This document shows positions 1 to 7,724 of a stretch of DNA of 19,459 nt, one piece after another. The position numbers and the translations under genes are program-made. The notes beneath the pieces are model-generated. The model worked only from the letters and a program-made list of their open reading frames with translations. It had not been told where the DNA came from and ran no database searches. Location: positions 36,801 through 56,259 of the forward strand of contig JAJQHG010000075.1 of NCBI GenBank assembly GCA_021199865.1. Direction: 5' to 3'. The first letter of the stretch is position 1, and every line of letters begins with the position of its first letter. The stretch comes from Methanosphaera sp. (GTDB lineage: Archaea; Methanobacteriota; Methanobacteria; Methanobacteriales; Methanobacteriaceae).

Positions 1-13
1 ATTTTGATTTATT

Positions 14-33
14 ATAACATATATTTATGTTAT
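14..33. repeat. Short AT-rich inverted repeat near window edge
   Basis: An 8-bp inverted repeat (ATAACATA / TATGTTAT, loop TATT) lies in the AT-rich stretch before the first gene. A partial copy of the right arm recurs at about 45-53. It could be a weak 3' end structure of the minus-strand gene at 150-881 or of a gene beyond the left edge, or simply a product of AT-rich composition. The rest of 1-149 shows no gene. Confidence 0.3.
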
Positions 34-149
34 TTATAATTATTATATGTTATCAATTAATATACTATATTAATTAGTTTGATATCCTCTTAGTCCTTTT
101 ATATTACTTATTATTTCTATTATTTATTACTAGGATTATTATGTGTACT

Positions 150-881
150 TTACTTCTCTAATAGTCTCATTGAATGATCCAGTGGATGGGCTAAATCAAT
201 TACATTACTATTCATTAGTGCAGTTACTGTGAATATCACACTTCCAGGTAACACATTAGCTGGAGTATTATGTTCAACCAGGTATGCATTCTTATATCCT
301 TGTAGTGCACCTGTTAGGGCACCAGCAATAATACCAACCTTTTTAATGTCCTCTGTTGCAATCATTACAACTGGATCATCAGTCATATTAGATACATATC
401 CTACTCCTGGTATTTCTTTTATACTACTAGTTAGACTTGTAGCACAATCACCTACACTTGTCATACCTGAGACTACTTCTAGTACACATCTGGCCATGTC
501 ATCTACATAGTCTTCTCCACCATATGTATCAAATCCTACTATTATTGCATCAGGATAATAGTCAGGGTTTAGTTTTATCTGTGCATAGGATATTCCCTCA
601 CCAGCATCCTCTGGTGTCTTACCAACACCATTTAGGTCATCAAAGCCCTCAGCATTATCTTTTAAGACACAGTATATTGCATGATTTACACTCTCTAGTA
701 GAGAATCATCCTCTATTACTGCGGTTATTACTATATCATCACCTGTAACATTACTTAGCTTAGCAAACTTTGCACCAGCAATTGTTATTCTTCCAAGATC
801 AGCCTTCACATTTTCTATTAAACTTTCACTACATGATATATCATTATCAGATATATCAATACCAAATGAAACCATCATCAT
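150..881 (-). CDS. Conserved-looking archaeal protein of unknown function, 243 aa
   Basis: I do not recognise the family with certainty. The protein is a soluble, acidic, glycine-rich alpha/beta type with no signal peptide, no membrane segment and no cysteine metal cluster. Stretches that look conserved are the FDTYGGEDYVDDMARC segment near residue 120, the GALTGALQGYKNAYLVEHN segment near residue 190, and the C-terminal DLAHPLDHS. The start is chosen at the first of three consecutive ATG codons (MMM) because a GTGATGAT ribosome-binding site lies a few bases upstream. A TATA-like box sits at about 927-940. The gene is divergent from the aro cluster, so it has its own promoter. Coding status is supported by length, the ribosome-binding site and ordinary amino acid composition. 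The overlapping plus-strand frames are His/Leu/Ser-rich shadows. Confidence 0.85.
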   Translation of the reverse strand: MMMVSFGIDISDNDISCSESLIENVKADLGRITIAGAKFAKLSNVTGDDIVITAVIEDDSLLESVNHAIYCVLKDNAEGFDDLNGVGKTPEDAGEGISYAQIKLNPDYYPDAIIVGFDTYGGEDYVDDMARCVLEVVSGMTSVGDCATSLTSSIKEIPGVGYVSNMTDDPVVMIATEDIKKVGIIAGALTGALQGYKNAYLVEHNTPANVLPGSVIFTVTALMNSNVIDLAHPLDHSMRLLEK

Positions 882-926
882 ATTATCATCACATGTATCA
901 CATCTTAATATATAGTATGTGTATTA

Positions 927-940
927 TTATATATAAAATA
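927..940 (-). promoter_or_regulatory. Candidate TATA box for the 243-aa gene
   Basis: On the minus strand this reads TATTTTATATATAA, close to the archaeal TATA consensus, about 46-59 bases upstream of the start codon. Transcription would begin roughly 25 bases downstream and leave a short leader that includes the GTGATGAT ribosome-binding site. This is a pattern match only, in AT-rich DNA. Confidence 0.4.
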
Positions 941-1133
941 CTCTATAATATTGTATTATATCTAGGATTTTCTAATATTTTTATGTTAGTGTTTATGATA
1001 ATTTAATATTTTCTAGACAAATTTAGGTTAAGGGTAATTTATGTGATCATGGACATGTACTATCATTATTAATGTTATCATGATTATATGTTCTGGTAAT
1101 ATTATAAACTATTGTTAAGTTCTACCATATTAG

Positions 1134-1146
1134 CTTAAAATAATAT
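1134..1146 (+). promoter_or_regulatory. Candidate TATA box for the aroD operon
   Basis: CTTAAAATAATAT resembles an archaeal TATA element and would place transcription start near 1165-1170, giving a leader of about 25-30 bases before the proposed ATT start at 1194. The surrounding DNA is AT-rich, so chance matches are likely. Confidence 0.35.
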
Positions 1147-1182
1147 GATAGAAACTATAAAGTATTAGTAATAGAAAAAATT

Positions 1183-1188
1183 GGGGTG
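1183..1188 (+). promoter_or_regulatory. Ribosome-binding site deciding the aroD start
   Basis: GGGGTG fits the anti-Shine-Dalgarno end of archaeal 16S rRNA (GAGGTG with one G-U pair). It ends five bases before the ATT at 1194. No ribosome-binding site of similar quality precedes the in-frame ATG at 1260, so this site favours initiation at ATT. Confidence 0.6.
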
Positions 1189-1193
1189 TAAAT

Positions 1194-1877
1194 ATTAAGA
1201 CAGGAGTATGTGGATCAATAATAGAGGATAATCCTGCAGATGTAATCAAGACACTAAACATGGCAAAAACAATGAATCTTGAATACATAGAGCTACGTCT
1301 TGATTCAATCAAGAATATTAATAATACTATGGCCATAGACCTAATAGACCAAATAAAGAATGAAACTGATATACCCATAATACTTACTAATAGGACAAAA
1401 TGTGAGGGTGGAATATACACTAAAAGTGAAGATGAACGTATAGATCTACTAGTTACATGTGCACCACTAGTAGAGTATACTGATATTGAGTTATCAACAG
1501 ATAGTAGTCTTAGAAGTAAGGTAATAAGTAGTGCTAATAATACAATAATATCCTATCATAACTTTAGTAAAACACCAAGTATAGAGCAGTTACAAGTAAT
1601 TATTGATGAGGCTCATAGTATTGGTGATATTGCCAAGATTGCTCTTAAGCCACAAAGAATAGAGGATACATATACCATCCTAAAACTACTTATGGATAAT
1701 AATGATCTTATAGCAATATCAATGGATGAGTTAGGAAAATATACGCGTATAGTTGCACCATTAATGGGTTCACCAGTCACATATGCTGCAATAAAGACTA
1801 ATAGTGCACCAGGACAATTAGATGTGACAAAAACTAGTAATATAATAAAAGAATTAAAGCCTGATAAGAATGAGTGA
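1194..1877 (+). CDS. aroD: 3-dehydroquinate dehydratase, type I (AroD)
   Basis: This enzyme dehydrates 3-dehydroquinate to 3-dehydroshikimate in the shikimate pathway through a Schiff-base lysine. Counting from the ATT as residue 1, the N-terminal strand GVCGSI is followed by ELRLD near residue 33, NRTKCEGG (Arg67, Glu71), YHNFSKTP with the general base His122, IAKIALKP with the Schiff-base lysine most likely Lys148, Arg185 of YTRIV, and SAPGQ near 204-208 of the substrate lid. At 227 residues it fits the short archaeal type I enzymes. The first ATG is at 1260, but starting there would delete the first beta strand. The frame is open upstream with no ATG, GTG or TTG, so ATT at 1194, five bases after GGGGTG, is the best start. 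The 3' end overlaps the next gene by 8 bases, which implies translational coupling. Confidence 0.92.
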   Translation: MKTGVCGSIIEDNPADVIKTLNMAKTMNLEYIELRLDSIKNINNTMAIDLIDQIKNETDIPIILTNRTKCEGGIYTKSEDERIDLLVTCAPLVEYTDIELSTDSSLRSKVISSANNTIISYHNFSKTPSIEQLQVIIDEAHSIGDIAKIALKPQRIEDTYTILKLLMDNNDLIAISMDELGKYTRIVAPLMGSPVTYAAIKTNSAPGQLDVTKTSNIIKELKPDKNE

Positions 1878-2520
1878 TGAGTATAGAACAATTATTAAAT
1901 CATTAAATAAGATAGGTGTGGATACAAGGTACATCAGCTTATATGATAATACAATATATATTAATAACCTAAAGTTTTCTAAGTTCTCAAAAAAAAGACA
2001 GGAGAGCTTTAATAAGGATTACCCTGATATTCAAGTAGTACGCAGTAAGGTATTCCAGAAGATATGTATAAAAACATCACGTTCACTAAAGAATATGATA
2101 TCACCCCATGATGAAATATATATTAGTAATAGTAATACAGCCGAGGATATATTATTGAATATAGTATTAGAGCCATATAAGAGAAAGTATGGTATAATAA
2201 TCACACATGATGATAAAGCTAATAATATAATTGCAAGTAGTAAGTGTTTAGATGATTTTGCAAATGAATACATTAATTTAATGATAGATGGTAACAAGAT
2301 AACGGATAGCTATGAGGAAAATACAATATATCCATTAATACATGTATCTAGAGAATGGATAAATGAGTGGATTAACCAGACAGGTTATGATGTAGAGGTG
2401 AGTCAATATGACAACACAATAAGTCAAGAAGTATTAGACTTTCTTGAAACACACATACCAAATGTATGTGAATCAATAAAACAATCAGTAACCTACCTAG
2501 ATGATAATAGAATAAAATAG
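1870..2520 (+). CDS. Uncharacterised 216-aa protein, degenerate PP-loop ATPase-like
   Basis: The gene overlaps the end of aroD by 8 bases and ends 14 bases before aroC, so it is part of the aro operon. The layout resembles the TtuA/Ncs6/TilS group of PP-loop ATPases that modify tRNA. There is a segment in the position of the ATP pyrophosphatase loop (about 82-97, EIYISNSNTAEDILLNI), then a KCLDDFANEYINLMIDG segment (about 124-140) like the family's GHNxDDxA...NLxxG motif. A YPLIHVSREWINEW segment follows, like the IxPLxxxxExEV motif, and the tail has a FLETHIPNVCESI segment. The essential SGGxDS signature is replaced by SNSNTAED, the middle segment is about 50 residues shorter than usual, and the paired cysteines are missing. 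If the relation is real, the protein is probably not a working tRNA thiolase. The homology is my reading by eye. Coding status is well supported by context. Confidence 0.8.
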   Translation: MSDEYRTIIKSLNKIGVDTRYISLYDNTIYINNLKFSKFSKKRQESFNKDYPDIQVVRSKVFQKICIKTSRSLKNMISPHDEIYISNSNTAEDILLNIVLEPYKRKYGIIITHDDKANNIIASSKCLDDFANEYINLMIDGNKITDSYEENTIYPLIHVSREWINEWINQTGYDVEVSQYDNTISQEVLDFLETHIPNVCESIKQSVTYLDDNRIK

Positions 2521-2534
2521 AGGAGAAGAATAAT

Positions 2535-3632
2535 ATGGCATCAAACACAACAGGAGAAGCATTTAGAGTAACAACATTTGGACTAAGTCATGGAAGAGCA
2601 CTAGGAGCAACAATAGATGGATGTCCAGCAGGACTAGAACTATCAGAAGAAGACATCCAAATAGAACTAAACAAGAGAAGACCAGGAACAAGTAACATAA
2701 CAACACCAAGAAATGAATCAGACAAAGTAGAAATCCTATCAGGAGTATATGATGGAAAAACAGATGGAACACCCCTAACAGCAATAATAAGAAACAAGGA
2801 TCAGCGAAGTAAAAACTATGATAACCTAGAGAACAATCCAAGACCAGGACATGGAGACTACTGCTGGTATAAAAAATATGGAAACTACGACTACCATGGA
2901 GGAGGAAGAGGTAGTGGAAGAATAACAATAGGACACGTGATAGGTGGAGCCATAAGCAAGAAACTACTAGAACAATACAACATAACAACAACAGCACATG
3001 TAACAGCAATACACAACATTAAAATGGAGAAGAAACTACCACTAGAAACAATAAAAGAAAACATCACAAAAAACAATGTACGATGTGCAAACCTAGATAC
3101 AGCAAAACATATGGAGGAAGAAATACTAAAAGCCAAATCTGAGGGAAACAGTGTAGGAGGACAAGTAGAAATAATAATAGATAACCTACCAGTAGGACTA
3201 GGCCAACCAGTATTTGACCGTATAGATGGAGATCTAGCAAAAGCATTAATGAATATAGGTGCAGTAAAAGCAGTAGAAGTAGGCCTAGGAGTAGAATCCT
3301 CCCTACTAACAGGAAGCCAGATGAATGATCAATACACAATAAAGGATGATAAGATAATAACAACCACAAATAACTCTGGAGGAATACTAGGTGGAATGAC
3401 TAATGGAATGCCCGTGATACTAAGAATAACAGTAAAACCAACACCATCAGTAAGTAACCCACAGCAAACAGTAAACCTTGAAAGTAGAACACCAAGGCAA
3501 ATTACTATAGAGGGACGTCATGATCCATGTATCTGTCCAAGAATAACAACAGTAGCAGAGGCTGCATGTAACATGGTTATAGCAGATCACATGATAAGAT
3601 CAGGATTCATTAATCCAGATAAACTTGAATAA
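2535..3632 (+). CDS. aroC: Chorismate synthase (AroC)
   Basis: Chorismate synthase removes phosphate from 5-enolpyruvylshikimate 3-phosphate to give chorismate, using reduced FMN. It is the last step of the shared aromatic pathway, whose earlier enzyme AroD is encoded in the same operon. The 365-residue length is normal. Visible family motifs are DGCPAGLELSEED (28-40), RRPGTS (48-53), EILSGVYDGKTDGTP (66-80), RPGHGDY (103-109, catalytic His106), GGILGGMTNG, VFDRIDGDLAKALM and GRHDPC. His19 of the first signature is present, but several usually conserved positions differ: FGLSHG in place of FGESHG, and HGGGRGSGRIT (121-131) in place of RGGGRSSARET. A strong AGGAG site lies nine bases before the ATG. 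The first 300 or so codons use almost only A-ending codons (GGA, ACA, CTA, AGA), unlike the gene just upstream. Confidence 0.96.
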   Translation: MASNTTGEAFRVTTFGLSHGRALGATIDGCPAGLELSEEDIQIELNKRRPGTSNITTPRNESDKVEILSGVYDGKTDGTPLTAIIRNKDQRSKNYDNLENNPRPGHGDYCWYKKYGNYDYHGGGRGSGRITIGHVIGGAISKKLLEQYNITTTAHVTAIHNIKMEKKLPLETIKENITKNNVRCANLDTAKHMEEEILKAKSEGNSVGGQVEIIIDNLPVGLGQPVFDRIDGDLAKALMNIGAVKAVEVGLGVESSLLTGSQMNDQYTIKDDKIITTTNNSGGILGGMTNGMPVILRITVKPTPSVSNPQQTVNLESRTPRQITIEGRHDPCICPRITTVAEAACNMVIADHMIRSGFINPDKLE

Positions 3633-3642
3633 TAAAACTAGT

Positions 3643-3662
3643 AAAAATAGTAGAATAAAATC
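3643..3662 (-). terminator. T-rich 3' region between tRNA-Thr and aroC
   Basis: Downstream of the tRNA on the minus strand lies GATTTTATTCTACTATTTTT, an oligo-T-rich stretch of the kind that ends archaeal transcripts. There is no hairpin. It would stop tRNA transcription before it runs antisense into aroC. Confidence 0.35.
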
Positions 3663-3670
3663 TTGTAATA

Positions 3671-3744
3671 AGCCTTGAGAGGGATTTGAACCCCCGGTCC
3701 CCTGATTACGAATCAGGTACTGTGCCTGGCTGAGCCATCAAGGC
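3671..3744 (-). tRNA. tRNA-Thr (anticodon CGT)
   Basis: Read on the minus strand, the 7-bp acceptor stem GCCTTGA/TCAAGGC pairs perfectly. The D arm contains AGCCAGGCA, and the anticodon stem CCTGA/TCAGG encloses the loop TTCGTAA, giving anticodon CGT at plus positions 3708-3710, which reads threonine codon ACG. The T arm is GGGGG-TTCAAAT-CCCTC, with one G-T pair. The variable region has five bases (GGACC). The discriminator base is T, as expected for archaeal tRNA-Thr, and CCA is not encoded. There is no intron. A TATA-like AAGTATAAGTATT lies about 25-40 bases upstream, between this gene and the hydrolase gene. Confidence 0.96.
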
Positions 3745-3763
3745 ATGCTAATAGTTATGTAAG

Positions 3764-3791
3764 AAAAAATACTTATACTTTGTTAAAGGGG
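3764..3791 (-). terminator. C-run plus oligo-T end of the MBL hydrolase transcript
   Basis: About 18 bases after the hydrolase stop codon the minus strand has CCCC, and 18 bases further on a TTTTTT tract (3764-3769). The same arrangement follows the adhesin-like gene and pheT. The T tract also falls in the tRNA-Thr promoter region, so the two signals overlap or one of them is spurious. Confidence 0.4.
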
Positions 3792-3808
3792 ATTGGTATG
3801 GTTTAAAC

Positions 3809-4582
3809 TTAAACATAAGGATCTAGGCTAAGTGATAAACCATCTGTAGCAGCTATTGTCCTAACACCTGTTTCTTCGGTAATAGCTCTAGTGTTCTGGA
3901 AAGGATTATTCATAATAAGGTTTACTCCTAAGTGAGTCATAATAGCAATCTTAGGTTGAACTTCCTCAATTAATTGCTTAAAGTCTAATGTTCTAAGATG
4001 ACCCTTAATCTTACGTTCACCCTCCTTAATAACATTAGCAATAAGAATATCAGTACCCTCATGCTCCTGTGATAACTCAGGGAAGTACTCTGTATCAGCA
4101 GTATACCCAATAGTCATATCCTTATACTTTATATTAAAGCCTATACATGTAGGATCACCATGAAGAGTTTTAGTAGCTTTAATAGTAACTTCATCATCTG
4201 TAATTATGTCTCCTGGATACATAACTGAAGAGGTAGGCTTTGATTGATGATACTTTGATATGCATGGTCCTAGATCCTCATAACCATTAATAACACTTTC
4301 ACTACCAATAACATGTCCTCTTCTTTTAGTCATTCCCTGTGTCATAGCCTCTATTAATACCTCTGCATCTGTATAATGATCAGTATGACTATGACTTACA
4401 AGGATCATGTTAATTTTACGTGGATTAACACCATACTGATGACTTCTAACTAGAGCACCAGGCCCTGGATCTACATGCATATTCTTAGATCCCAACCCAT
4501 CAATACGGAATCCACCAGTCATTCGCTTCTGACTGATTGTAGTGAAACGTCCACCTCCTGTCCCAAGGAATTGTAGTTTCAT
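3809..4582 (-). CDS. MBL-fold metallo-hydrolase
   Basis: This is a 257-residue metallo-beta-lactamase-fold hydrolase, probably cytoplasmic. The metal ligands are visible: HSHTDH at 64-69 (His64, His66, Asp68, His69), Asp163 in GYTADTEY, and His217 in MTHLG; His141 and His195 are further candidates. The N-terminal MKLQFLGTGGGR matches the first strand and glycine turn of the RNase Z / PhnP side of the superfamily. The substrate cannot be told from sequence: a phosphodiesterase or nuclease is plausible, and the protein lacks the KH or beta-CASP insertions of archaeal CPSF nucleases. The start has a good AAAGGAG ribosome-binding site and a TATA-like box at about 4634-4643. It is transcribed alone, with tRNA-Thr following on the same strand. 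Confidence 0.9.
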   Translation of the reverse strand: MKLQFLGTGGGRFTTISQKRMTGGFRIDGLGSKNMHVDPGPGALVRSHQYGVNPRKINMILVSHSHTDHYTDAEVLIEAMTQGMTKRRGHVIGSESVINGYEDLGPCISKYHQSKPTSSVMYPGDIITDDEVTIKATKTLHGDPTCIGFNIKYKDMTIGYTADTEYFPELSQEHEGTDILIANVIKEGERKIKGHLRTLDFKQLIEEVQPKIAIMTHLGVNLIMNNPFQNTRAITEETGVRTIAATDGLSLSLDPYV

Positions 4583-4633
4583 ATTATCTCCTTTTAATTA
4601 TTAATTATAAAAATTATCTCGAAAAAAAATAAT

Positions 4634-4643
4634 CTATATAAAT
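4634..4643 (-). promoter_or_regulatory. Candidate TATA box for the MBL hydrolase gene
   Basis: On the minus strand this reads ATTTATATAG, about 52-61 bases upstream of the start codon. It would give a leader of about 25-30 bases that contains the AGGAG ribosome-binding site. It is a typical archaeal arrangement but rests on pattern only. Confidence 0.4.
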
Positions 4644-4771
4644 AATTATATCATTCATAAATTATTTATACTTATTTATTGACTTTAAAATAATTCTTTA
4701 TATTAAGATTAGGCCTCAAATTAAACTGATTATTAATAGATGTTATTCAAGGAACACATAATAGCCTATTT

Positions 4772-4796
4772 TATTATTAACCTAATATTAATAATA
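4772..4796. repeat. 9-bp AT-only inverted repeat downstream of uvrA
   Basis: TATTATTAA and TTAATAATA are perfect arms around a seven-base loop (CCTAATA). The element lies about 60 bases past the uvrA stop codon. It may mark the 3' end of the uvrB-uvrA transcript, but no strong T run follows on the minus strand. The remainder of 4583-4855 is AT-rich with no gene. Confidence 0.35.
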
Positions 4797-4855
4797 CTTT
4801 GATAATATGGGCATGTGTTGAGTTGTTAAATAGTATATAATGATACTAGTGTGTT

Positions 4856-7723
4856 CTATTCTAACATTGATTTGAGGTATTTAGCAGTATAGGTATCCGT
4901 CTGTGCAACTTCCTCAGGACTACCCTCAGCTATAACATATCCACCATCATTACCACCATCAGGTCCTAGATCAATAATATGATCAGCAGTCTTAATAACA
5001 TCAAGATTATGCTCAATAACTATTAACGTGTTTCCCTGATCTCTAAGCTTAATTAAAACCTTTAAAAGATTATTAATATCCTCGAAATGTAATCCTGTGG
5101 TAGGTTCATCTAATATATACAGTGTATTACTAGTATTCTGTCGGCTTAACTCCTTTGCTAGCTTTACACGTTGAGCCTCTCCACCAGAGAGTGTTGTTGA
5201 TGACTGTCCAAGCTTAACATATCCAAGACCCACATCCACTAGTGTTTGTAGTTTCTTTCTTATTCTTGGAACATTCTCAAAGAATTCTAGTGCCTCCTGA
5301 CTAGTCATCTCTAATACATCATTAATATTCTTACCCTTATATCTTACATCAAGTGTCTGATGATTATATCTTTTACCCTCACATACTTCACATGGAACAT
5401 ACACATCAGATAAGAAGTGCATCTCAATCTTTACTATTCCATCACCATTACATGCTTCACATCTACCACCCTTAACATTGAAGCTGAAACGTCCAGGCTT
5501 AAATCCACGAGCCTTAGCCTCAGGTGTCTGTGCAAATAATTCACGTATAAGTGAGAATACTCCTATATATGTTGCAGGATTTGATCTAGGAGTTCTACCA
5601 ATAGGTGACTGATCAATAACAATAGTTTTATCAATATTATCTATACCCTCAATCCTGTCATGTACACCTACATGGTACTTATGCTTATTATTCATCTCTT
5701 CATAGATTCCATGATAGAGGGTCTCATTAATAAGTGTACTCTTACCAGAACCTGATACTCCTGTTATACATATTAGTTTTCCTAGAGGGAATACTACATC
5801 AATATTCTTAAGATTATTCTCCCTTGCACCATAAAGCTTTATAAACTTACCATTACCCTTCTTTCTCTCTACTGGTACATCAATACTCTTCTTACCAGAA
5901 AGGTATTGGCCTGTAAGGGAGTTAGGATTATTCATAACCTCCTCTGGTGTTCCTTGTCCAGTTAGGAATCCACCATTATCCCCCGCCCCTGGGCCTATAT
6001 CTATCACATGATCAGCCTCACGTATAGTTTCCTCATCATGTTCTACTACAATAACAGTGTTTCCAAGGTCTCTTAGATGCTTTAGTGTATCAATAAGCTT
6101 CATATTATCCTTCTGGTGAAGCCCAATACTTGGCTCATCAAGTACATATAGTACTCCTACAAGACGACTACCCATCTGTGTAGCAAGCCTTATACGTTGT
6201 GCCTCTCCACCAGAGAGTGTACCAGATGACCTGGCAAGTGTTAAATAGTTAAGTCCTACATCATTAAGAAAGCTTAGTCTCTGTCTTATCTCCTTAAGTA
6301 TTTCATGTCCAATATATTCTTGACGCTCAGTTAACTCTAGGTTATCAAAGAAATCCTGTGCCTGTGCAAGACTAAGACGTGTTAATTCATCAATATTAAG
6401 ATCACCAACAGTAACAGCTAGCATCTCAGGTTTTAGTCGTCTACCATGACATGTTGGACACTCATCAAATGTCATATAGTGACGTATAGCTTTTCTTCTA
6501 TAACTTGATGATGTTTCAATATACTGTCTTCTTAACTCGTTTATAACACCCTCGAATGGTTTTTTGTGTTGTCTCATCCTACCATTTGTTTCAAATGTGA
6601 AATCTATCTCTTCACCATCACTACCATATAGTATTACATGTTTAACTTTATCAGGTAATGTATGGTAGGCTACATCCAGGTTAAAACCATAATGAGTAGA
6701 TAATCCTACAAGGATCTTCTTCTTATGATCTGATATTGAACTACTACCACTCCATGGCTTTATTGCACCATCATTTAGACTAAGAGTCTTATCAGGTATT
6801 ACAAGATCAGGGTCAATATTAAGCTTACTACCTATACCATTACAGTCTGGACATGCAGCTTGTGGATTATTAAATGAGAACATTCTAGGACTAATCTCTA
6901 ACATGTTTATTCCACAATCAGGACAACCAAATGATTCACTATAAAATTTATCCTCAACATCAGGATTACTATTTGCAACACATATAAGTCCATCAGCTAA
7001 TTCTAGTCCCGTCTCTACACTCTCAACTAGTCTCTTCTTGAAGTTAGATGTGTTTGTTACTTTAAGTCTATCAATAACTATTTCTATTGTATGCTTATAT
7101 GTCTTTGCAAGCTCTATGTCCTCATCAAGTGAGCGGATTTCTCCATCAATTCTTGCTCTAACAAATCCCTTCTGTTTATAGTTATCTAACACCTTCTTAT
7201 GCATACCCTTCTTATCCTTAACAACAGGGGCTAATAGGTATATCTTCTCCTGGTTATTTTCCTCAATTATCTCGGATGCAATCTGTCCAGGTGTTTGTTG
7301 TGATATCTGCTTTCCACACTTATAACAGTGAGCTACACCAATACGTGCATATAATAGTCTTAGGTAATCATATATCTCTGTAACAGTTCCAACTGTGGAT
7401 CTAGGATTAACACGTGTAGTCTTCTGATCAATACTTATTGATGGACTAAGACCTTCAATATAGTCTACCTCGGGCTTTTCCATCTGTCCAAGGAATTGTC
7501 TTGCATATGCTGTTAGAGACTCAATATATCTACGTTGTCCCTCAGCATATATTGTGTCAAATGCTAGGGAGGATTTACCTGATCCACTAATACCTGTTAT
7601 TACAATGAACTTATCTCTTGGTATAGTTATATCAATATTTTGTAGGTTATGTTCACGAGCACCCTTAATAATAATTTTACGCTCATTTATAGCTCTACTC
7701 CTAATATCTGCTTCCTTCTCCAT
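4856..7723 (-). CDS. uvrA: Excinuclease ABC subunit A (UvrA)
   Basis: UvrA is the damage-scanning ABC ATPase of nucleotide excision repair. It forms a dimer that loads UvrB on damaged DNA. The 955-residue protein has both nucleotide-binding halves complete. The first has Walker A GISGSGKS at 44-51, signature LSGGEAQRIRLA near 506 and Walker B LDEPSIGLH near 530. The second has Walker A GVSGSGKS near 654, signature LSGGEAQRVKLA near 846 and LDEPTTGLH near 873. Zinc-finger cysteines are present at CPDC near 268 and 293 and at CEAC/CEVC near 755 and 778. The start codon is one base from the uvrB stop, with a GGGAG site (7731-7735) inside the end of uvrB, so the two are co-translated. Uvr systems in methanogens are generally regarded as acquired from bacteria. 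Confidence 0.98.
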   Translation of the reverse strand: MEKEADIRSRAINERKIIIKGAREHNLQNIDITIPRDKFIVITGISGSGKSSLAFDTIYAEGQRRYIESLTAYARQFLGQMEKPEVDYIEGLSPSISIDQKTTRVNPRSTVGTVTEIYDYLRLLYARIGVAHCYKCGKQISQQTPGQIASEIIEENNQEKIYLLAPVVKDKKGMHKKVLDNYKQKGFVRARIDGEIRSLDEDIELAKTYKHTIEIVIDRLKVTNTSNFKKRLVESVETGLELADGLICVANSNPDVEDKFYSESFGCPDCGINMLEISPRMFSFNNPQAACPDCNGIGSKLNIDPDLVIPDKTLSLNDGAIKPWSGSSSISDHKKKILVGLSTHYGFNLDVAYHTLPDKVKHVILYGSDGEEIDFTFETNGRMRQHKKPFEGVINELRRQYIETSSSYRRKAIRHYMTFDECPTCHGRRLKPEMLAVTVGDLNIDELTRLSLAQAQDFFDNLELTERQEYIGHEILKEIRQRLSFLNDVGLNYLTLARSSGTLSGGEAQRIRLATQMGSRLVGVLYVLDEPSIGLHQKDNMKLIDTLKHLRDLGNTVIVVEHDEETIREADHVIDIGPGAGDNGGFLTGQGTPEEVMNNPNSLTGQYLSGKKSIDVPVERKKGNGKFIKLYGARENNLKNIDVVFPLGKLICITGVSGSGKSTLINETLYHGIYEEMNNKHKYHVGVHDRIEGIDNIDKTIVIDQSPIGRTPRSNPATYIGVFSLIRELFAQTPEAKARGFKPGRFSFNVKGGRCEACNGDGIVKIEMHFLSDVYVPCEVCEGKRYNHQTLDVRYKGKNINDVLEMTSQEALEFFENVPRIRKKLQTLVDVGLGYVKLGQSSTTLSGGEAQRVKLAKELSRQNTSNTLYILDEPTTGLHFEDINNLLKVLIKLRDQGNTLIVIEHNLDVIKTADHIIDLGPDGGNDGGYVIAEGSPEEVAQTDTYTAKYLKSMLE

Positions 7724-7724
7724 A

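Larger units (their letters stand above)
882..1193. other. Divergent promoter region, about 310 bp
   Basis: This stretch separates the minus-strand 243-aa gene from the plus-strand aro cluster. It is strongly AT-rich and holds one candidate TATA box for each direction (about 927-940 minus, about 1134-1146 plus) and the aroD ribosome-binding site at its right end. The centre (1014-1110) contains short repeated TATCAT/ATCATGA words but no convincing hairpin. I see no small gene or RNA gene in it. Confidence 0.6.

Noticed and set aside
458..748. A 96-codon plus-strand open frame rich in His and Leu, antisense to the 243-aa gene
   Set aside because: The composition is typical of a shadow frame, there is no ribosome-binding site, and the overlapping minus-strand frame has normal protein composition and a good start.
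2563..3009. A 148-codon open frame on the minus strand inside aroC, very rich in leucine
   Set aside because: It is the antisense reading of A-ending codons in aroC, with low-complexity LLL composition and no ribosome-binding site. The same holds for 3064-3369 on the minus strand.
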